DNA from: Spirochaetaceae bacterium | GTDB lineage: Bacteria > Spirochaetota > Spirochaetia > SZUA-6 > Fen-1364 | Length of the DNA stretch: 12,143 nucleotides | Reading direction: 5' to 3' | Assembly (NCBI GenBank): GCA_003170115.1 | Contig: PMZS01000046.1 | Coordinates: forward strand, 1 to 12,143 | In this document: positions 1 to 5,283 of the stretch, one piece after another | How positions within the stretch are numbered: the first letter of the stretch is position 1 | Layout of the letters: each line of letters starts with the position of its first letter | The notes under the pieces: model-generated | The model's database searches: none | The model's input: the letters and a program-made list of their open reading frames with translations, nothing else | Told to the model about the DNA's origin: nothing | Made by a program: the position numbers and the translations under genes

Positions 1-1
1 C

Positions 2-154
2 GAGCGCCGCGTGCTGCCGACGTCCCCGGTGAAAGTGGAGTACGAGCTGACTGAAGCGGGACGTGACCTTGAGCTTGCAGTGCGGACCCTGTCCCTTTGG
101 GCGGAAAAGTGGTGGTTCACGCCATCAGAGGCGCCGGCCGAAGCACGAAAGTAG
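2..154 (+). CDS. HxlR-family transcriptional regulator, C-terminal fragment
   Basis: Only the last 50 residues lie in the window; the gene begins to the left. The reading frame opens with ERRVLPTSPVKVEYELTEAG and ends in TAG. This is the usual end of an HxlR/MarR-like winged-helix DNA-binding protein: the beta-wing with an R-x-x-x-P-T-x-P-x-x-V-E-Y-x-L-T-x-x-G pattern, then a final helix with L-x-x-W-A (here LSLWAEKWW). Family members are small dimeric repressors or activators of about 100-130 residues that often respond to electrophiles, aldehydes or redox stress; the ligand here is unknown. The gene converges on the histidine kinase, the two stop codons being 7 bp apart with no recognisable intrinsic terminator between them. 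Family assignment rests on the short tail alone, so the helix-turn-helix has not been seen. Confidence 0.72.
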   Translation, partial: ERRVLPTSPVKVEYELTEAGRDLELAVRTLSLWAEKWWFTPSEAPAEARK

Positions 155-161
155 CCATCCG

Positions 162-2387
162 CTACTGCGCGGCCGGCACGTCCAGGAGCGCGCGTATTTT
201 TTTCAGGAGCTCAGAGCCGCTGAACGGCTTCTGCAGAAATGGCGCGGAGGACAGGAGCGCCGATGCCCCCGAGACGAGCTGCTCGGAATATCCGGAAATG
301 CACAGCAGGCGGATCCCGCGTGCGTCGGCAAGAGTGCGTCGGGCGATATCGATGCCGCTCACGGTGCCCGGCAGCACGAGGTCCGTGATCACCATCTGCA
401 CGTCATCCTGGGCGCTCATCAGATCGCGGCCCTCTTCACCCGTCGAGGCGGTGAGGACCGAATAACCGGCACTGGACAGGATGCGTCGAACGAGCTCGCG
501 GACCTGGTCCTCGTCTTCCACAACGAGGATCTTCTCCCTTCCCGCCGAAACTTCAATTCCTGGTGCGCGGATGGCCTCGCCGGAAACTTCCTCGGTGGCG
601 GGGAGACGGATCACGAACGTCGTGCCATTGCCCGGGGTGCTTCGGCACGTGATGTGCCCGCCGCTTTGCTGGACGATTCCGTATGCCGTGGACAGACCCA
701 GGCCGGTTCCGCGCCCTGGCTCCTTGGTCGTGAAAAAAGGCTCAAAGAGCCGGTTCAGCACCTCGGGGCTCATGCCGCCGGTCCCCGTGTCCGTCACCCT
801 CACCGCATGGAAGAGAGCGCCCGGCTGCCCGGCACGTGCAGGCTCCGTCTCCGTGGCGATCTCCAGCAGGCCTCCTTCCGGCATCGCGTCGCGTGAGTTC
901 ACCGCGAGGTTCATGAGCACCTGCTCGAGTTGCGCGGGATCGGCTCGCACCCGCAGCGGACCCTCGGCGTAGAAGGTCTGGAGGCGGATGTTTTCGCCGA
1001 TGAGCCTTTGCAGCATCCCCCGCATTTCTTTCACGAGGTCGTTCAGGTCGACAACCCGCGGACGGAGCACCTGCTTCCTGCTGAACGCCAGGAGCTGCCG
1101 GGTGAGCTCGGCGGCCCGGCCCGCCGCCCTGAGGATCTCCGCGACCTCCGACCGGCGGGCATCCCCCTCGGCAAGGCTCGCGTGGAGGATGTCCCCATAC
1201 CCCATGATCGCGGTGAGCTGGTTGTTGAAGTCGTGCGCGACCCCGCCTGCCAGACGGCCTACCGCCTCCATCTTCTGCGACTGGATGAGCTGCTCCTGCG
1301 TGCGCTGGAGATCCTGGAGGCTGCGTCGCAGCTCCCCCACGAGGTGCGCCTTTCTCCAGGCCGCGGCGATCTCGTTTGCGAACACCTGGACGGCGGGGAT
1401 GTCGTCGACTCCGATCTCGGGAGAGAGCACCGTCAGGAAGCCGAGAAGCCGATCCTCGAAGAGCAGGGGCGCGACGATCGCGGACGGCTCGAAGACGGCG
1501 TGCGCGCCGCCCATGATAGCCTGGAACACCTTGTTCTCTGCCAGGGGCGACGACCCCGACGGAGGCCCGTCCGGAAAGAGCAAGGGGCTGGCGAAGGCCA
1601 GCGAGACCCGGCTTCGATCTTCGCTGGCCAGGTGAAGGGTGCAGAGCAGCCCCACTTTGCCAAGCTCTTCCCCCACGGTGACGAAAACCTGGTCGGGGGA
1701 TGCTGCCATCTCCATGGCAAGACCGGCGACGTGCAGAGCCCGCAGGAGCTGCTCGGTGCGCCGCCGCATGGCGAGCTCTTTCTGCAGCTCCTCGTAGAGG
1801 CGCGCGTTCTCAATTGCGACGGCCAGTTGCCCCGCCACGGTCTGCAGGGTGAAGACGTCCAGATCGTTGAAAGCGGCCTTCGCCTCGCTCTGGGCATCCA
1901 GCACGCCGATCACCACGCTCTTCAGGAGGATCGGGACCGCGAGCTCTGAGCGCGTCAGCTTCTCCACCTCTTTCTCGTAGCGGTAGCGCGCGTCCACCCG
2001 TACGTCCGGCACATTCAGCGGCTCACCGGATTTCGCCACCCAGCCGTTGATTCCCTCCCCGCCGATGCGCATCCGCAGGTGGTCGATGCGACTCTGGAAT
2101 TCGGGCATGGAGCTCGCGCGGAGGATGATGTCTTCACCCTCAACGAGGAAGATGTTCACCATGAAGTACCGGAATGTCTCTTGAATGATCTGCACCGAGC
2201 TGCGCATCAGCTCGATGCGAGAAAGGATGGCCGTCGTGCGGCGGCCGACATCGGCAAGAAGCTGGAGGCGGAACGCTCGCTCGCGCTCAACCAGTCCCGC
2301 CCGACGCCGCTCGGCCTGCCCTGCTCTCCGACGTTCCTCGACCTCGCGCTCACGTTTCCGCGCCTGTACTTTGTCCGCAGGGCTCAT
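162..2387 (-). CDS. Soluble hybrid sensor histidine kinase (GAF-GAF-HisKA-HATPase-REC)
   Basis: Domains, numbered from the upstream GTG at 2399 (subtract 4 for the chosen ATG): charged coiled coil about 9-45; GAF about 55-205; second, more divergent GAF about 218-352; linker coil 353-378; dimerisation/phosphoacceptor helix with H389 in GRLAGGVAHDFNN; N box with N497 and N501; G1 box VTDTGTGGM (D537), with one glycine more than the usual DxGxGM; F box FEPFFTTK; G2 box GRGTGLGL; receiver domain about 622-740 with acidic pair D629/E630, phosphoacceptor D673, S702 and K724. It should autophosphorylate on H389 and pass phosphate to its own D673. There is no signal peptide or membrane segment, so it is probably cytosolic, sensing a small molecule or redox state through GAF; the ligand is unknown. 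No partner regulator or HPt is visible. ATG at 2387 is preferred because GAGG lies 6 bases upstream and the GTG at 2399 sits between a likely -10 box and the predicted transcription start. Confidence 0.93.
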   Translation of the reverse strand: MSPADKVQARKREREVEERRRAGQAERRRAGLVERERAFRLQLLADVGRRTTAILSRIELMRSSVQIIQETFRYFMVNIFLVEGEDIILRASSMPEFQSRIDHLRMRIGGEGINGWVAKSGEPLNVPDVRVDARYRYEKEVEKLTRSELAVPILLKSVVIGVLDAQSEAKAAFNDLDVFTLQTVAGQLAVAIENARLYEELQKELAMRRRTEQLLRALHVAGLAMEMAASPDQVFVTVGEELGKVGLLCTLHLASEDRSRVSLAFASPLLFPDGPPSGSSPLAENKVFQAIMGGAHAVFEPSAIVAPLLFEDRLLGFLTVLSPEIGVDDIPAVQVFANEIAAAWRKAHLVGELRRSLQDLQRTQEQLIQSQKMEAVGRLAGGVAHDFNNQLTAIMGYGDILHASLAEGDARRSEVAEILRAAGRAAELTRQLLAFSRKQVLRPRVVDLNDLVKEMRGMLQRLIGENIRLQTFYAEGPLRVRADPAQLEQVLMNLAVNSRDAMPEGGLLEIATETEPARAGQPGALFHAVRVTDTGTGGMSPEVLNRLFEPFFTTKEPGRGTGLGLSTAYGIVQQSGGHITCRSTPGNGTTFVIRLPATEEVSGEAIRAPGIEVSAGREKILVVEDEDQVRELVRRILSSAGYSVLTASTGEEGRDLMSAQDDVQMVITDLVLPGTVSGIDIARRTLADARGIRLLCISGYSEQLVSGASALLSSAPFLQKPFSGSELLKKIRALLDVPAAQ

Positions 2388-2402
2388 GGACGACCTCACG
2401 AT

Positions 2403-2431
2403 ATCCTACGACCGTGGCCTGCGGCCGTCAA
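2403..2431 (-). promoter_or_regulatory. Sigma70-type promoter of the histidine kinase gene
   Basis: Read on the minus strand, TTGACG (2431-2426) and TAGGAT (2408-2403) are separated by exactly 17 bases. They match 5 of 6 and 4 of 6 consensus positions. The predicted transcription start is near 2396, leaving a leader of only about 9-10 nt before the ATG at 2387. The call rests on consensus matching; no transcript data are available. Confidence 0.6.
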
Positions 2432-2437
2432 GCAAGC

Positions 2438-2450
2438 CGCCTCTGAGGCG
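2438..2450. promoter_or_regulatory. Palindrome CGCCTCTGAGGCG, possible operator
   Basis: Perfect inverted repeat with 6-bp arms around a single T at 2444. It lies just upstream of the kinase -35 box, centred near -48 relative to the predicted kinase start. That is a place where activators often bind. The bound protein is unknown, and in GC-rich DNA such a palindrome can also arise by chance. Confidence 0.3.
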
Positions 2451-2464
2451 CCCCGGCGAACGAA

Positions 2465-2474
2465 AAGGGCCCTT
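2465..2474. promoter_or_regulatory. Palindrome AAGGGCCCTT, possible operator
   Basis: Perfect 10-bp palindrome in the divergent spacer between the kinase and ubiE/menG, about 25 bp from the palindrome at 2438-2450. It lies upstream of the ubiE promoter and upstream of the kinase promoter. There is no T-run on either side, so it does not look like a terminator. A regulatory role is inferred only from position and symmetry. Confidence 0.25.
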
Positions 2475-2493
2475 CCCCGCGACTGCGCCGCAC

Positions 2494-2523
2494 TTCTCCA
2501 CCCAAAGGTGAGCGTGCTATAGT
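2494..2523 (+). promoter_or_regulatory. Extended -10 promoter of ubiE/menG, near-leaderless start
   Basis: TGCTATAGT at 2515-2523 contains a TATAGT -10 box (2518-2523) preceded by the TGn extension, which can compensate for a poor -35. The best -35 candidate is TTCTCC (2494-2499), 3 of 6 consensus positions at an 18-bp spacing. The start of transcription would fall at about 2530-2532, essentially on the ATG at 2532, so the mRNA would be leaderless or nearly so. This fits the absence of a Shine-Dalgarno sequence before that ATG. Confidence 0.55.
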
Positions 2524-2531
2524 CCCCGCGA

Positions 2532-3281
2532 ATGAAGCCGAGGCGTTACCCGCCGGTGGCGGCGATGACGGCCGCCGGCCAGACAGGCGTGGTGCGGGAC
2601 ATATTCACCACCGTTCACGGCCGCTACGATTTCCTCAATCACCTGTTGAGCCTCCGGCGGGATGTGGGCTGGCGCGCGGTGGCAATCGGGAGGATGAGCT
2701 TCCCCCGCACGCGGCGGTTCCTCGACGTGGCGACGGGAACGGCCGATCTTGCCATCGCCGCGGCGCGGCGGCACCCGGGTGTGCGGGTCGTGGGCCTCGA
2801 TTTCGCCGCTCCAATGCTCGAGGTGGGCAGGCGCAAGGTCCGGGTGGCGGGGCTTTCCGAGCGAATCGAGCTGCTCGAGGGCGACGCGCTTGCGCTCCCC
2901 TTCCCGGACCGTTCCTTCGACGTGACGGCGGTGGCCTTCGGGATGCGCAACATGCCGGACAAGCTCCGCGTACTTCGCGAGATGGCCCGGGTCACCGCGC
3001 CCGGTGGACAGGTCATGATATTGGAGATGACCTTTGCCCCCCGCCCGCTCTTTCGCCCGCTCTACGGGTTCTACCTCGGCGGCGTGCTTCCGCGCCTGGC
3101 CCGCCTTTTTGCGCGCAACGGCGCGACGTACTTCTACCTGGGCGACTCCATACGGCATTTCCCCGCTCCGCCGGTGCTCGCATCCCTGATGCGGCAGGCG
3201 GGGCTCCAGTCGGTGTCCTGGCACCGCCTGACATTCGGCACGGCGTATCTGCACATTGGAAGGACGCCCGGAGGGTTTTGA
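2532..3281 (+). CDS. ubiE: UbiE/MenG-type quinone C-methyltransferase
   Basis: SAM-dependent C-methyltransferase of 249 residues, a normal length. The family methylates demethylmenaquinone to menaquinone (MenG) and/or 2-methoxy-6-polyprenyl-1,4-benzoquinol in ubiquinone synthesis (UbiE); the sequence does not say which. Family marks: RYDFLNHLLS at 31-40, SAM motif I FLDVATGTADL at 63-73, the acidic end of the next strand GLDFAAPML at 88-96, GMRNMPD at 137-143, the post-motif III segment PGGQVMILEM at 157-166, and YLGDSIRHFP at 202-211. It is a soluble enzyme acting on a membrane-bound substrate. The prenyl synthase starts directly after its stop (TGAATG), so the two are almost certainly co-transcribed and translationally coupled. 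No Shine-Dalgarno precedes the ATG; an extended -10 promoter 9 bp away suggests leaderless translation. M12 (2565) is a weaker alternative start. Confidence 0.95.
   Translation: MKPRRYPPVAAMTAAGQTGVVRDIFTTVHGRYDFLNHLLSLRRDVGWRAVAIGRMSFPRTRRFLDVATGTADLAIAAARRHPGVRVVGLDFAAPMLEVGRRKVRVAGLSERIELLEGDALALPFPDRSFDVTAVAFGMRNMPDKLRVLREMARVTAPGGQVMILEMTFAPRPLFRPLYGFYLGGVLPRLARLFARNGATYFYLGDSIRHFPAPPVLASLMRQAGLQSVSWHRLTFGTAYLHIGRTPGGF
3270..3275 (+). promoter_or_regulatory. Strong ribosome binding site GGAGGG of the prenyl synthase gene
   Basis: GGAGGG lies 6 bases before the ATG at 3282, inside the last codons of the methyltransferase gene. It fixes the start of the prenyl synthase immediately after the upstream stop codon and supports coupled translation of the pair. 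Confidence 0.75.
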
Positions 3282-4148
3282 ATGGACCTGGGACCGATTT
3301 TCGCGCCCGTGGCGCATGAGATGGGGGCGGTCGACACCGTGCTGCAGTCGCTGATGCGGGAGGTCGGAGCACAGACAGCCGCGGCCCGCGGAAAGGCGCG
3401 AATCCTCGACCGGATCGTCCAGCACCCCTTCGCCGTGCCCGGTAAGCGGATCCGGCCCGCGCTCGTGCTGCTCACGGCGCACGCGGTGTCCCCGGTCGCG
3501 CACCCTCCCGACCCCGAGTCCCTCATCGCCCTGGCCGGGGCGGTGGAGATTCTGCACGCCGCCTCTCTCGTACACGACGACATCATCGACAATGCGGATT
3601 CACGCCGGCACCAGGTGAGCCTCAACAAGCGATTCGGCAACCGGGTGGCGGTGCTCGCCGGAGACATCCTGTACACGAACTTCTTCTCTGTAATCACGGG
3701 GCTGAAACGGGTGGAGCATGCGAAGCGTTTCTCGCTCCTGGACATCTTCCTGGACACGACGAAGTCGATGTGCATGGGGGAGATCGTCGCCCAGGAGGTG
3801 GCCGCCTCCGGCAAGCCTCTCGCGCTGGAGGAGTACGTCGAAATCGCCACGGACAAGACGGCGGTGCTTTTCGCCGCGTGCTGCCGCACGGCGGCCCTGC
3901 TCTGCGATGCCCCGGAGCCCCTGCAACGCTGCCTCGGTGATGTCGGCCTTCACTTCGGGCTGGCCTTCCAGATGGCCGATGACCTGGTGGACAAGGACCA
4001 CGGCCTCAACGAGAGCGTCGATCTGGAGGCGATCACCCTTTCCTACGCCCAGAAGGCGCGTGACGGCATCGCACAACTCCCTGCCGGCGCCTACCGTGAT
4101 TCTCTCCGCGATCTCGTGGATTACGTGATATCTTCCGCGATTCCTTGA
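3282..4148 (+). CDS. Polyprenyl diphosphate synthase, short form
   Basis: Trans-isoprenyl diphosphate synthase (IspB/HepT family) that condenses isopentenyl diphosphate onto an allylic diphosphate to build the quinone side chain; chain length cannot be read reliably. Visible marks: GKRIRPALVLL at 54-64 (IPP-binding Lys/Arg), first Asp-rich motif DDIID (D99, D100, D103) followed by R108/R109, GEIVAQE at 166-172, DKTA at 191-194, and the second Asp-rich motif FQMADDLVD (D233, D234, D237). At 288 residues it is some 35 shorter than E. coli IspB. The loss is internal: the conserved G-K-x-x-G-x-D-L...G-K-x-T-L-P stretch and following helices after the second DDxxD are missing, while the usual ending YAxxAxxxIxxLPxxxYRxxLxxLxxYV is present (255-282). 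The frame is intact. Next to a UbiE/MenG gene it recalls menG-hepT of Bacillus. Family assignment is sure; full activity is not. Confidence 0.9.
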   Translation: MDLGPIFAPVAHEMGAVDTVLQSLMREVGAQTAAARGKARILDRIVQHPFAVPGKRIRPALVLLTAHAVSPVAHPPDPESLIALAGAVEILHAASLVHDDIIDNADSRRHQVSLNKRFGNRVAVLAGDILYTNFFSVITGLKRVEHAKRFSLLDIFLDTTKSMCMGEIVAQEVAASGKPLALEEYVEIATDKTAVLFAACCRTAALLCDAPEPLQRCLGDVGLHFGLAFQMADDLVDKDHGLNESVDLEAITLSYAQKARDGIAQLPAGAYRDSLRDLVDYVISSAIP

Positions 4149-4173
4149 CACCCCATCGACCGGGAATTAGATT
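4145..4173 (+). promoter_or_regulatory. Sigma70-type promoter of the nuo operon
   Basis: A perfect TTGACA (-35, 4145-4150) is followed after 17 bases by TAGATT (-10, 4168-4173; 4 of 6 consensus positions). The predicted transcription start is about 4180, giving a leader of about 24 nt before nuoA. The TGA stop of the prenyl synthase (4146-4148) lies inside the -35 box. This suggests that nuo has its own promoter even though it follows the quinone genes closely; read-through from upstream remains possible since no terminator is visible. Confidence 0.72.
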
Positions 4174-4192
4174 GTACGAAGGCCGCGGACGC

Positions 4193-4198
4193 AGGGAG
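4193..4198 (+). promoter_or_regulatory. Ribosome binding site AGGGAG of nuoA
   Basis: AGGGAG lies 5 bases upstream of the nuoA ATG at 4204, a near-ideal Shine-Dalgarno and spacing that supports this start codon. Confidence 0.72.
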
Positions 4199-4203
4199 CA
4201 GAG

Positions 4204-4605
4204 ATGAGCGCAGTCGTATCCTTGGCAGTGTACTTTGTGGTCGTCGTCGCCCTGATCGGATTCCTGATGCTCGTGACCCACCTCTCGGGAGAGCGGCATT
4301 TCGAGCTCGGAACGGGCATACCCTACGAGTCGGGGGTCCCGATCACGGGTTCTGCGCGCATCCGGCTTTCGGCTGATTTCTACCTCGTCGCCATGTTCTT
4401 CGTCATCTTCGACATCTCGGCGGTGTACCTCTTCGCCTGGGCGGTGGCGGCACGGGAGCTGGGCTGGCCCGGCTACGCTGCCGCACTGGTGTTCATGGTG
4501 GAAACGGCTGCCGGCCTCGCCTACCTGTGGCGGAAGGGCGCCTTCGACTGGGGCGTGCGGCGGCTTCGGGAGCACCGGAAAAGGCACGGTCTGAAAGGTG
4601 CGTGA
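4204..4605 (+). CDS. nuoA: NADH-quinone oxidoreductase subunit A
   Basis: Small membrane subunit of complex I (ND3 homologue), 133 residues, with three transmembrane helices at about 5-26, 58-80 and 89-109. The loop between TM1 and TM2 carries PYESGVPITGSARIRLS (40-56), the conserved segment near the quinone-reduction site. TM2 reads FYLVAMFFVIFDISAVYLFA. In E. coli NuoA this helix contains F-D-x-E; here the aspartate remains (D70) but the glutamate is replaced by S72, encoded TCG. TM3 instead holds a buried glutamate, E100, at a position that is not acidic in E. coli. The overall pattern, including the GAFDW after TM3, is that of the E. coli-like branch. It is the first gene of the operon, with its own promoter and a good ribosome binding site, and it overlaps nuoB by 8 bp. 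Confidence 0.95.
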   Translation: MSAVVSLAVYFVVVVALIGFLMLVTHLSGERHFELGTGIPYESGVPITGSARIRLSADFYLVAMFFVIFDISAVYLFAWAVAARELGWPGYAAALVFMVETAAGLAYLWRKGAFDWGVRRLREHRKRHGLKGA

Positions 4606-5221
4606 GAAGACGCCCGTGACGGGAGACTACCGGGGCACGCCGCGCGCCCCCTCTTCGGGCAACGACGTGTACCTGGCTCGGAGGAACGACCTCGTCTCAT
4701 GGGGGAGAAAGTACTCCCTGTGGCCGTTCAACTTCGGCCTCTCCTGCTGCTACGTGGAAATGGCCACCTCTCTCACGAGCAGGTTCGACATCGCGCGCTT
4801 CGGCTCCGAAATCCTCCGCGGCTCACCCCGGGAGGCCGACGTGATGGTGGTCGCCGGCACCGTTTTCAAGAAAATGGCACCGATCGTGCAGCACATGCAT
4901 GAGCAGATGATGGAGCCGCGGTGGGTGATCTGCATGGGATCCTGCGCCGGCTCCGGCGGGATGTATGACATCTACAGCGTCGTGCAGGGCGTCGACACCT
5001 TCCTTCCCGTCGACGTGTACGTGCAGGGTTGCCCGCCCAGCCCGGATGCGTTCATGCGGGGCCTCGTTCTGCTCGGGGAAGCGGTCGTATCCGAGAAACG
5101 TCCCCTTTCCTGGGTCGTCGGACCGCAGGGGGTTGTGCGGACCGTGAAGCCGTCCCTCAGGGACGCAATGCGCTCCGAGCGGCAGAAGCAGACCGATCTC
5201 CGTTCACCTGACGAAATCTAG
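4598..5221 (+). CDS. nuoB: NADH-quinone oxidoreductase subunit B
   Basis: Peripheral subunit (PSST homologue) that holds cluster N2, the last iron-sulfur centre before quinone; 207 residues. Expected N2 ligands are all present: tandem C50-C51 in GLSCCYVEM, C116 in MGSCAGSGGMYD and C145 in VQGCPPSPD. The C-terminal tail ending in DLRSPDEI matches the E. coli type. The chosen start is GTG at 4598, overlapping the end of nuoA. A second GTG at 4616 has GAGAAG 6 bases upstream and is an equally reasonable start; it would remove six poorly conserved residues only. The following 62-bp gap before nuoCD, with tandem hairpins, is the one loose joint in the operon. Confidence 0.96.
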   Translation: MREKTPVTGDYRGTPRAPSSGNDVYLARRNDLVSWGRKYSLWPFNFGLSCCYVEMATSLTSRFDIARFGSEILRGSPREADVMVVAGTVFKKMAPIVQHMHEQMMEPRWVICMGSCAGSGGMYDIYSVVQGVDTFLPVDVYVQGCPPSPDAFMRGLVLLGEAVVSEKRPLSWVVGPQGVVRTVKPSLRDAMRSERQKQTDLRSPDEI

Positions 5222-5269
5222 CGCGGCCGGGAGCCGCGCAAATCCGCGGCATACCGCGGCGCATTGCGC
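5221..5269 (+). other. Three tandem RNA hairpins between nuoB and nuoCD
   Basis: The gap holds three successive perfect inverted repeats: GCGCGGC/GCCGCGC (5221-5227 and 5233-5239, loop CGGGA), CCGCGG/CCGCGG (5244-5249 and 5254-5259, loop CATA), and GCGC/GCGC (5259-5262 and 5266-5269, loop ATT). The second and third share G5259, so they compete at that base. No T-run follows, so they do not resemble an intrinsic terminator. Such intercistronic structures can protect or expose mRNA ends to processing, or restrict access to the downstream ribosome binding site. That role is inferred here, and GC-rich DNA makes short stems more likely by chance. Confidence 0.5.
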
Positions 5270-5283
5270 AAGAGAGAGAGGCG

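Noticed and set aside
670..690. An extra residue in the receiver's LPGTVSG segment as evidence of damage.
   Set aside because: LPG-x-x-SG spacing occurs in many hybrid kinase receivers of this type, and all phosphorylation-site residues are present.
63..1949. Long plus-strand open frames opposite the histidine kinase (277 and 339 codons).
   Set aside because: They are antisense to a kinase with every expected motif, have composition typical of reverse-frame translation in GC-rich DNA (very high Arg, Gly, His) and show no recognisable domain.
2517..3575. A 352-codon minus-strand open frame across ubiE and the prenyl synthase.
   Set aside because: It runs antisense to two confidently identified genes and is a low-complexity Arg/His/Gly-rich product with no family features.
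3980..4148. A frameshift in the 3' part of the prenyl synthase gene.
   Set aside because: The frame is open throughout, the closing family pattern is in the same frame as the second DDxxD, and I did not see the missing motif in the other forward frames.
5221..5269. Rho-independent terminator after nuoB.
   Set aside because: Stems are GC-rich but no T-run follows, and the downstream genes belong to the same enzyme complex without another convincing promoter in the gap.
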